A stretch of DNA of 64,000 bases, taken from NCBI RefSeq assembly GCF_900101905.1, contig NZ_FNAJ01000021.1, positions 61,975 to 125,974 of the forward strand, given 5' to 3'. The stretch is from Myxococcus virescens (GTDB lineage: Bacteria > Myxococcota > Myxococcia > Myxococcales > Myxococcaceae). The notes under the pieces were generated by a model, which did not search any database, was not told where the DNA came from, and was given only the letters and a program-made list of their open reading frames with translations. The translations under genes and the position numbers were made by a program. The first letter of the stretch is position 1; every line of letters begins with the position of its first letter. This document shows, one piece after another, positions 57,746 through 64,000 of the stretch.

Positions 57746-57937
57746 CACAAGGACTCCCGATGCATCGGCCGGTGTCACCGTCAGGGGCAGCTCGCCGACG
57801 CAGTCGAGGTGGATCTGTACCAGCACACCGACGAGCGCGTCGGGGCCTTCCAGAAGGCCCGCGACTTCGCCCGCTTCATTGAACAGACGGAGGGCACGCC
57901 GCAGAAGCGATGCTTCGCGAACTTGGGGCATTTTTAG
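57746..57937 (+). pseudogene. C-terminal gene remnant ending GAFQKARDF, copy 2
   Basis: The frame reads ADAVEVDLYQHTDERVGAFQ and on through IEQTEGTPQKRCFANLGHF to a stop. Its third codon positions are almost all G/C, so it descends from a coding sequence on this strand. No start codon with a binding site is found; the open frame runs back into antisense of six-cysteine gene A. The family is not recognised. It is the same fragment as at 57111-57195 with about 30 more codons. Its stop overlaps the end of six-cysteine gene B by 4 bases, convergently. Confidence 0.6.
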
Positions 57938-58230
57938 TCTGACTTCATTTGACACATGCCGGCCTTGCAGGTCCCAACCTTCCTTCCAAATCCAGTCACC
58001 TCACATCTGGCGCCGTCAGCCAGCGGCTCAAATGAGGGCTTTTCGCCTTTACCTACGCACATCACTCGACATTGCTGCTTCATGACGAGCACATCCGTCA
58101 TGGGCGTTTTTCCAACACGTTCGCACGCCTTCTTCTGCTCGTCGCCGTGCTCTGCGAATGCAACCGATGGCAAGATGGCGACCCAGGCAGTCAGCATGAG
58201 GCTTTTCCGAAGGTTGAGGTAGTAGCTCAT
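57934..58230 (-). CDS. Small secreted six-cysteine protein B
   Basis: 98 residues from the ATG at 58230; the ribosome binding site is weak. A signal peptide (MSYYLNLRKSLMLTAWVAIL, cleavage after VAFA near residue 26) precedes a 72-residue mature chain with six Cys: C-x17-C-x3-C-x17-C-x11-C-x4-C. The end reads DGARCEVTGFGRKVGTCKAGMC. The third loop (17) and last loop (4) equal those of protein A. Only scattered residues are otherwise shared, so the two diverged long ago or were acquired separately. Same upstream block as gene A. Function unknown. Confidence 0.72.
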   Translation of the reverse strand: MSYYLNLRKSLMLTAWVAILPSVAFAEHGDEQKKACERVGKTPMTDVLVMKQQCRVMCVGKGEKPSFEPLADGARCEVTGFGRKVGTCKAGMCQMKSD

Positions 58231-58291
58231 GCAGGTTTCTTTCTTAGGAGGAGTCAAAATCAGGCGATGCCCACGACCACACCATTTGTGA

Positions 58292-58316
58292 CGTTCCGTC
58301 AGCAATAGCGTCAAGA
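58292..58316 (-). promoter_or_regulatory. Shared promoter block upstream of six-cysteine gene B
   Basis: CGTTCCG-N8-AGCGTCAAGA on the plus strand, same length as the copy at 57635-57659. On the coding strand GGAAC is followed 17 bases later by CGTG. The ATG of gene B lies 62 bases downstream. Between 58317 and 58456 I see no gene; a CGCGCCC/GGGCGCG hairpin lies near 58347-58363. Confidence 0.55.
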
Positions 58317-58456
58317 GGCCACCAAGAGGCATGCCCTATTTTGGATCGCGCCCCTGGGCGCGCAGAAGGGAGGACTGGTGATAATAGTTTCGAGCGTTTG
58401 TGATCGTTGTCGCGCCTATTCAGACGCACTTCGGGCCATTCCATTTCTGGCCGATC

Positions 58457-58639
58457 TCACATTTCTCTTGCACTTGCGGTAGCGATGTTCCCGCGCCTGA
58501 TCGTTGCGGCATCTATTCTGGCGCCTGCCGACGCGCGCGCTCCAAATCTGGTCGTCTCTGCATCTATCCTGACACACGCGACCACTCCAACGCTGATCAG
58601 CCCTGCAGTTAGAAAGGGTCGCAGTCGCTTCAAATCCAT
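58457..58639 (-). CDS. Possible small lipoprotein or secreted peptide with a 17-residue repeat
   Basis: 60 residues from the ATG at 58639, without a clear ribosome binding site. The N terminus MDLKRLRPFLTAGLISVGVV ends in a possible lipobox (VVAC). The remainder has two related units, RIDAETTRFGARASAGA and RIDAATIRRGNIATASA. A second minus-strand frame (58416-58688) has a better binding site (GGAG) and seven Cys, so which frame is used is unclear. It may be a decayed gene. Confidence 0.3.
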   Translation of the reverse strand: MDLKRLRPFLTAGLISVGVVACVRIDAETTRFGARASAGARIDAATIRRGNIATASAREM

Positions 58640-58799
58640 ATGTCGCACACAGGGCCACGCCATCGGAGCAGAGCCCGGTTTTGAGCATTCGTCACTCCAG
58701 TGAAATCTGCCGCTCAGGCAGAGACGGCGTTCACTGCATCACGAGTGCCAATGTCCCTCCGTCAGTGTCGAGAGGGAAGATTCATGCGAGAAATGGGCG

Positions 58800-58832
58800 T
58801 TGACGCGTCAGTCTCAGAGTTTGACGCGTCAA
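58800..58832. repeat. 33-base palindromic element, copy 2
   Basis: TTGACGCGTCA, an 11-base spacer, then TGACGCGTCAA. The arms and spacer length match the element at 57701-57733 with one arm difference. The copies are 1,099 bases apart and bracket six-cysteine gene B. Confidence 0.7.
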
Positions 58833-58855
58833 ACGTCCCCGCGACACATGAACGT

Positions 58856-59262
58856 CCCAACGTCCAAGGCTGAGCCACCCTCAGAATCCACACGCATTGA
58901 CGTGGGGCCAGCGCACTTCGCCGCTGATGCAACCCAAGCCGAAGGGCCCACGTAACTTGAACAACGCGCTGCCGAAGATTGCCACCGCGCAGGCTGCTGC
59001 CGGTGGGCGCTATTCCCGCTTCGGGCGCTACCAGCCGCCCTGAAGAAGTTCTTCGACGAGCGGCAGGCGGGCACTCACCTCCTGATTCGCTGCGAGGTCT
59101 TCCCGAAGCAGCTCCCTGTGTGTGAAGGAGGGCCACGCCGGGAAGGTCATCAGCGGCCATCGCTGGTCGCACGCCGTGCTGAACGACGAGCAGCCCGCCC
59201 AGGCTGAGCACGCGCACAAGGCGAGCAAGCTCCCCGTGCTCGCCGACGCCCGCGCCTGACAC
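58856..59262 (+). other. Decayed coding remnants upstream of the helicase gene
   Basis: Short plus-strand frames look once-coding but are broken by stops and shifts. Examples are ALKKFFDERQAGTHLLIRCE, VFPKQLPVCEG, and HAGKVISGHRWSHAVLNDEQ followed by ADARA and a stop at 59262. No family is recognised. Together with the kinase and transposase remnants they indicate an eroding island. From 59263 to 59424 I see only the helicase leader. Confidence 0.4.
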
Positions 59263-59424
59263 CGGGCGGCGACGGATGGCGCTCCTCCGTCCACGGAAGG
59301 CCCACGACCGCATGCTGGTGCGTATGGGCGCGCAGGGAGAATCCCTCCAGGAATGCCGGGCGCGCAGGCGCCCACACGATTCGTCAGGGGCGGAACGTTC
59401 GCTTCAGTGATAGGCCATGCTGCC

Positions 59425-62400
59425 ATGTCCGGCGACTCACCTGTCCCCACCCCCGGCGGCTTGCCCACCCTGCGCTTCCCCCCCGAGCTCCCCATCTCGA
59501 GCCGGGTGGAGGACATCACCGCGGCCATCACCGCCCATCAGGTGGTCATTGTCGCGGGGGCCACCGGCTCGGGGAAGACGACGCAGCTGCCGAAAATCCT
59601 GCTCGCCATGGGGCGCGGCCGCCCTCGCCAGATCGGCGTCACCCAGCCCCGGCGCATCGCCGCGACGAGCGTGGCGGCGCGCGTGGCACGTGAGCTCGGC
59701 ACCGAGCTGGGCACGGACGTCGGGTACCAGATTCGCTTCGAGGACCGCTCGTCTCGGCAGACCGCCGTGAAGTTCATGACCGACGGCGTCCTGCTCGCGC
59801 AGATTCACAGCGACCCGCTCCTTCGCCGCTACGACACCATCGTGCTCGACGAGGCCCACGAGCGCAGCCTCACCATCGACTTCCTGCTCGGGTGGCTCAA
59901 GCGCATCCTTCCCAGACGCCCCGACCTCAAGGTGGTGGTGAGCTCAGCCACCATCGAGACCGAGCGCTTCTCGCAGTTCTTCGGAGGGGCTCCGGTCATC
60001 CAGGTGGAGGGCCGTACCTTTCCGGTGGACGTGCTCTACGAGCCGCCCCACGAGGACGCCGAGCTCGCCGACGCCGTCGCCGATGCGGTGGCGAACGTCA
60101 TCTCGATCGACCCGAACGGGGACGTCCTCGTGTTCCTCCCCGGGGAGCGGGAGATCCGCGAGGCCGAGAATGCCCTGAACGCGCGCGAGCTCCGCGGCAC
60201 GGTGGTGCAGCCGCTGTATGCGCGCCTGTCGGCCGCCGAGCAGTCACGCGTCTTCGCCACCATCCCCCAGCGCCGGGTCATCCTCGCCACCAACGTCGCG
60301 GAGACGTCGGTCACCATCCCGGGCATCGTGTACGTCGTGGACACGGGGGTGGCGCGCCTGTCGCGATACGAGCCTCGCTCGGGCACCACGCGCCTGCACA
60401 TCGAGCCAGTCTCCCAGGCCAGCGCCGACCAGCGCAAAGGGCGCTGCGGCCGCGTGCGCGAGGGAATCTGCGTGCGCCTCTACGACGAGTTGAGCTTCAC
60501 CACGCGGCCCGCCTTCACCGACCCGGAAATCAAGCGCACCGGGCTCGCGGGGGTCATCCTGCGGATGAAGTCCCTCGGCCTCGGTGACGTCGAGGACTTT
60601 CCCTTCCTCGACCCGCCCCAGCCGAAGGCCATCGCCGAGGGCTGGCGGGTGCTCGAGGAGCTCGGGGCCATCGAGGGCAAGGAGCGCACCTTGACGCCAC
60701 TGGGGCACCAGCTCGCGCGCTTCCCGGTGGACCCACGCATTGCGCGGATGATTCTCGCCGGCGCCGAGTACGGGTGCCTGGACGAGGTGCTCATCGTCGC
60801 CGCGGCGCTCAACCTGCAGGACCCGCGCGAGCGGCCACGGGAGCTCGCGCAAAAGGCAGACGAACTGCACCGGCGCTTCCGTGACGAGCACTCGGACTTC
60901 ACGGGGCTCCTCAAGCTCTGGGCGTTCGTGCGCGAGGCCGAGGGCCGGGGGACGTCCCATCTGCGGCGCGTGTGCCGGGACAACTTCCTGTCCTTCCTGC
61001 GGGTGCGCGAGTGGCGGGACGTCCAGCGCCAGCTCGAGGAGACCGTCCGCGAGCTGCGCCTGCCGCGCAAGGGCCGGGGCGCCCCAGCGCGCGGGGACGG
61101 CCTGCACCAGGCGCTCCTCACCGGGCTCCTGTCTCGCATCGGCCAGTGGAATCCGGAGCAGCGCCACTTTACGGGCGCGAAGCAGACGCGCTTCATGGTC
61201 CACCCCTCGTCGGCGCTCGCGAAGAAGCCCCCTGCCTGGGTGATGGCGTTCGAGCTCGTGGAGACGTCCCAGCTTTTCGCGCGCACCGTGGCGAAGCTCG
61301 ACCCGGAGTGGCTCGCGGCGGCGGCCCCCCACCTGCTCAAGCGCAGCTACTCCGATCCGCACTGGTCGGAGAAGTCCGCGCGCGCCATCGTGAAGGAGAA
61401 CGCGACCCTCTTCGGGCTGACCGTCTTCAGGGAGCGCCCCGTGCCCCTGGCCAGCAGGGACCCCGCCGAAGCACGGCTGATGTTCCTCGAGCACGCCCTG
61501 GTGCGGGGCGAGTACCGCACCCGAGGGGCGTTCCAGGAGAAGAACCGCCAGGTGTTCGAGCGCGTGGCGCGCCTGCGGGACAAGGCCCGGCGCAGCGAGC
61601 TGCTCGACAGCGAGGCGATGCTGACCTTCTTCGACAAGCGCGTCCCGGCGGATGTGACGGACGGAGCGGCCTTCGAGGTCTGGCGTCGCAAGGCCGAGGC
61701 GGCCGACCCCGACGTGCTCGTCCTCTCGATGGAGGATGCCCTCTCGCACGACCCGGGCCTGTCCCCGGCGCACTACCCGGATGCCATCAAGCTGCACGGC
61801 GCGTCCGTGCCGGTGACGTACACCTTCGACCCCTCGGCCGAGGACGACGGCATCACCCTGAGCGTGCCGCTGCTGCTGCTCGCCCAGATAGCCCCGGGTG
61901 AGCTCGACTGGACCATCCCCGGGTGGCAGCGGGAGAAGCTCACCGCCCTGCTCGAGCAGCTCCCCCGCGCCCAGCGCAAGCAGCTGGGGCCGTTGCCGGA
62001 TCTGGTCGACCGTCTCGAGAAGGAACTGGTGCCCTTCCGCGGGCCGATGATTCCAGCGCTCGCGCGTGCGGTGTCCCGCCTGTGCGGCATGGAAGTGACC
62101 GAGGAGTCCTTCCGGGCGGATGCCGTGGTGCCGTACCTGCGCATCACGCTCCGGGTGCTCGACGCGCAGGGCAAGGAACTCGCGCGGGGCCGCGACGTCG
62201 ACGCGCTGCTCAAGCAGCACGGAGGCCATGCACGGGCGGCGCTGCGCAGCGCGGCGCCGGCGTCGGACTGGGAGCGCAAGGGGCTGACCGCCTGGACTTT
62301 CGGCGACCTGCCCGCCGTGGTTACCCGGCGGGTCGGCAACCTCGAGGTCCGCAGCTATCCCGCGCTCGTCGACCGGGGCGCCACCGTGGACCTGGTGTTG

Positions 62401-63135
62401 CTCGAGACATCCGCCGCCGCTGACGCGGCCACGCGCACGGGGGTCCGCCGGCTCCTGATGCTCGCCGCGCGCGGGCACGTAGCCGTCAGCGCCGCGCGCA
62501 TGCCAACGCCCTTCCCGTCCCTGGACGGCGCGCCGCCCGCACGGGGCCAGGCCGACGCCTTCCGGGCGCTCGTCCTCGCACGCAGCGTCGACGATGCGTT
62601 CAAGCTCGCACCGGGCGCGCCGCTGCCTCGCACAAAGGCGGCCTTCGAGGCGCTCGTCCGTGAGGGCTCACCGCGCATCGAGAGTGCGGCCCGGGACTGG
62701 GCGAACGCTGTCGTTGTCACCTCCGCGGAGCTCGCCGCGACGCTCGCGGCACTCAAGACGGCATCCAGGGGACCGAGCGGCGCGGCGGCCGTGCGGGACA
62801 TCCGCTCGCAGCTCGGGCACCTGTTCCCCGCGAACCTCATCGAGTGGATTCCCTTCGTGCGCCTGCTCCACTACCCGCGCTACCTCCGCGCGGCCCAGGC
62901 ACGGCTGTCGCGTGCGGTGGCGAACCCCAGCAAGGACGCAGGGAAGGCCGCGCCCTTCACTCCCCTGTGGGAGACCTTCCTCGCCAGGCGCGCCACCGTG
63001 CGTGACCAGGAGGCGGCGCAGGAGCTGCGGTGGGCCTTCGAGGAGCTCCGCGTGGCCATCTTCGCTCCAGAGGTGACGACGCCCGTGTCGGTGACGGTGG
63101 CGAAGGTCGGCGCGGCCGTCGCGGCGCTGCGCTAG
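59425..63135 (+). CDS. hrpA: ATP-dependent RNA helicase HrpA (DEAH family)
   Basis: 1236 residues from the ATG at 59425; an in-frame ATG at 59353, behind CCAGGA, would add 24 residues. DEAH helicase core: Walker A GATGSGKTTQL near residue 45, QPRRIAATSVAARVA, DEAH in LDEAHERS near 142, SATIETERFSQFF, and QRKGRCGRVREG (motif VI). HA2 and OB domains follow, then the HrpA-specific DUF3418-type C-terminal region (about 640-1230). HrpA resolves stalled ribosomes and unwinds RNA. Full length and apparently intact, it is transcribed away from the remnant region. Confidence 0.93.
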   Translation: MSGDSPVPTPGGLPTLRFPPELPISSRVEDITAAITAHQVVIVAGATGSGKTTQLPKILLAMGRGRPRQIGVTQPRRIAATSVAARVARELGTELGTDVGYQIRFEDRSSRQTAVKFMTDGVLLAQIHSDPLLRRYDTIVLDEAHERSLTIDFLLGWLKRILPRRPDLKVVVSSATIETERFSQFFGGAPVIQVEGRTFPVDVLYEPPHEDAELADAVADAVANVISIDPNGDVLVFLPGEREIREAENALNARELRGTVVQPLYARLSAAEQSRVFATIPQRRVILATNVAETSVTIPGIVYVVDTGVARLSRYEPRSGTTRLHIEPVSQASADQRKGRCGRVREGICVRLYDELSFTTRPAFTDPEIKRTGLAGVILRMKSLGLGDVEDFPFLDPPQPKAIAEGWRVLEELGAIEGKERTLTPLGHQLARFPVDPRIARMILAGAEYGCLDEVLIVAAALNLQDPRERPRELAQKADELHRRFRDEHSDFTGLLKLWAFVREAEGRGTSHLRRVCRDNFLSFLRVREWRDVQRQLEETVRELRLPRKGRGAPARGDGLHQALLTGLLSRIGQWNPEQRHFTGAKQTRFMVHPSSALAKKPPAWVMAFELVETSQLFARTVAKLDPEWLAAAAPHLLKRSYSDPHWSEKSARAIVKENATLFGLTVFRERPVPLASRDPAEARLMFLEHALVRGEYRTRGAFQEKNRQVFERVARLRDKARRSELLDSEAMLTFFDKRVPADVTDGAAFEVWRRKAEAADPDVLVLSMEDALSHDPGLSPAHYPDAIKLHGASVPVTYTFDPSAEDDGITLSVPLLLLAQIAPGELDWTIPGWQREKLTALLEQLPRAQRKQLGPLPDLVDRLEKELVPFRGPMIPALARAVSRLCGMEVTEESFRADAVVPYLRITLRVLDAQGKELARGRDVDALLKQHGGHARAALRSAAPASDWERKGLTAWTFGDLPAVVTRRVGNLEVRSYPALVDRGATVDLVLLETSAAADAATRTGVRRLLMLAARGHVAVSAARMPTPFPSLDGAPPARGQADAFRALVLARSVDDAFKLAPGAPLPRTKAAFEALVREGSPRIESAARDWANAVVVTSAELAATLAALKTASRGPSGAAAVRDIRSQLGHLFPANLIEWIPFVRLLHYPRYLRAAQARLSRAVANPSKDAGKAAPFTPLWETFLARRATVRDQEAAQELRWAFEELRVAIFAPEVTTPVSVTVAKVGAAVAALR

Positions 63136-63731
63136 AAGCGGGTGGCTGTGCGTCCGCGACGAGAACATCGGCGTCCTCAAGGTGCTGCCGCCCGACTGCC
63201 CACCGCTGGCCGGTAGGGCGGCCCGCGCCCTCCGGTGACTCCGGCCAGAACGAGCATGTCCAACTCCTCAGGGGGGCTACACCAGTCGCCCCCCCCGGCG
63301 TCGAACTGCTCCAGCACGGCCCTCGTAGGAGCCCGCTTCAGCATCCCGCTGAGCGACAAGGAAGGGCACGACTCGGGAGAGCCCGGCCGTGTCCAGCATG
63401 GTTCCAGATGGGACTCGCCCTGTCGGGGAAGTCGCCCTTCGCGGCGACCAATCACAGCACAAAAACCTGACCGCCCATGAAGCCGAGAGCGAATCAATTA
63501 CAAACAAATCACATCACTACCGTCATCGCGGCGCATCACGAACTTGCGACCCATCACGCGCTCCACCTGGGATGTGTTTGACCCACTCCCCCGCGCTCGT
63601 TCCTGGCATGACGCTTGGCAAGTCTGCCTTACCCCAGCGGCAACCCCTTAGAGCACCTAACGAAAGTAAGGGCTGGAGTAGTCGCTTGCCCTGGAGTGGT
63701 CGCCTGTCCTGCGCATGCCCACCTTTCGGAA
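63136..63731 (+). other. Gene-poor spacer with remnants between hrpA and the insertion sequence
   Basis: No convincing gene in about 600 bases. Early on, VCVRDENIGVLKVLPPDCPP looks like a coding fragment. On the minus strand EQFDAGGGDWCSPPEELDML is another. From about 63465 the GC content falls (AATTACAAACAAATCACATC). The insertion sequence end probably starts near 63652 (GAGCACCTAACGAAAG). Confidence 0.4.
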
Positions 63732-64000
63732 ATGGTCCGAGAGCTCGTCCCCGACGCATTTTGGCAGCGTGTGGCCCCGCTGCTGCCAGCACCGAAGCCA
63801 AAGAAGAAGTCCGGACGTCCTCGTGCAGATGACCGCGCGGCCCTGGAGGCCATCGTCTTCGTGCTTCGCAGCGGAATCCCTTGGGAGATGCTGCCTCGCA
63901 AGCAATTCGGCCTCTCCGGGATGACTGCCTGGCGCCGGCTGGAGGAGTGGACGCGAGCGGGCGTGTGGGAGGAACTGCAGCGCCGACTCCTGGACGAGTT
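63732..64000 (+). mobile_element. IS5-type transposase gene, 5' part (cut by window end)
   Basis: The frame from the ATG at 63732 stays open to the end. It reads MVRELVPDAFWQRVAPLLPA, then KKKSGRPRADDRAALEAIVF, VLRSGIPWEMLPRKQFGLSG and MTAWRRLEEWTRAGVWEELQ. This is the DUF4096/HTH beginning of IS5-family (IS427- or IS1031-like) transposases. The catalytic DDE part lies beyond the window, so whether the copy is intact or uses a programmed frameshift cannot be seen. The flanking left end probably lies near 63652. Confidence 0.85.

Noticed and set aside
57743..57955. Minus-strand 70-codon frame opposite the GAFQKARDF fragment
   Set aside because: Third-position G/C bias lies on the plus strand, so the minus frame is a shadow.
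60244..62478. 744-codon minus-strand open frame over hrpA
   Set aside because: Antisense to the HrpA motifs, no domain, composition typical of a shadow frame.

Overview
The window is high-GC (about 70 % by eye) and densely packed, with GTG and TTG starts, short intergenic gaps and frequent 1-4 base overlaps. It comes from a myxobacterium, almost certainly Myxococcus xanthus or a close relative. The strongest evidence is a nine-gene minus-strand operon (about 11.5 to 1.3 kb) whose order matches the M. xanthus spore-coat polysaccharide operon exoA-exoI: OPX lipoprotein, beta-barrel, Wzz-like protein, BY-kinase, sugar-phosphate transferase, YvcK-like protein, acetyltransferase, aminotransferase, acetyltransferase. 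Tandem FHA/Ser-Thr kinase genes, a NtrC-type activator, a DUF4388 protein and a caspase-like protein fit the same lineage. No rRNA operon or CRISPR array is present.

Layout. 0-1.2 kb: end of a cytochrome c maturation cluster (CcmH-like, CcmI-like). 1.3-11.6 kb: the exo operon with a sigma-54-type promoter candidate. 11.8-16.2 kb: a small membrane protein, an EVE-domain protein, a GNAT, and aromatic amino-acid genes (chorismate mutase/prephenate dehydratase, a second prephenate dehydratase, a convergent DAHP synthase). 16.3-29.5 kb: a TPR protein, a secreted caspase-like protein with surface repeats and its membrane partner, an SDR-GNAT fusion, a NtrC-type regulator with a degenerate REC-GGDEF protein, a glutaredoxin-like protein, a DUF4388 protein, a penicillin-binding transpeptidase, an ABC-2 exporter and TusA. 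29.6-32.1 kb: a triple DsbA-fold protein and RidA. 32.2-46.6 kb: a stress-signalling block of RelA/SpoT, two FHA proteins flanking a Ser/Thr kinase, DksA, a diadenylate cyclase-like protein, then PspA-like, ViaA-like and RavA-like proteins, a DCC protein and an unknown. 46.8-54.4 kb: DnaK, a lipid-kinase-family protein, a methyltransferase, DUF493, PIN-PhoH, an unknown protein and GreB. 54.56-54.73 kb: tRNA-Lys and tRNA-Glu, followed by a strong terminator.

From 54.8 to 59.4 kb the character changes. Coding density falls, GC drops locally, and there are a truncated kinase, a decayed IS701-family transposase and other remnants. Within this accessory island I see an apparent undescribed gene set: two small secreted six-cysteine proteins (57.26-57.59 and 57.93-58.23 kb). 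They share cysteine spacing and an upstream block CGTTCCG-N8-AGCGTCAAGA, and each faces a copy of the same C-terminal gene fragment. Two copies of a 33-base element (TTGACGCGTCA-N11-TGACRCGTCAA), about 1.1 kb apart, lie around the second gene. The window ends with a full-length HrpA helicase and the start of an IS5-type transposase cut by the window edge.

How the genes work together. The exo genes make and export the spore coat glycan. The relA/dksA/greB genes act on RNA polymerase and the stringent response, and the kinase/FHA genes on phospho-signalling. The RavA-ViaA-PspA set probably protects the membrane, facing a c-di-AMP-type enzyme. Function beyond the family level is inference throughout.
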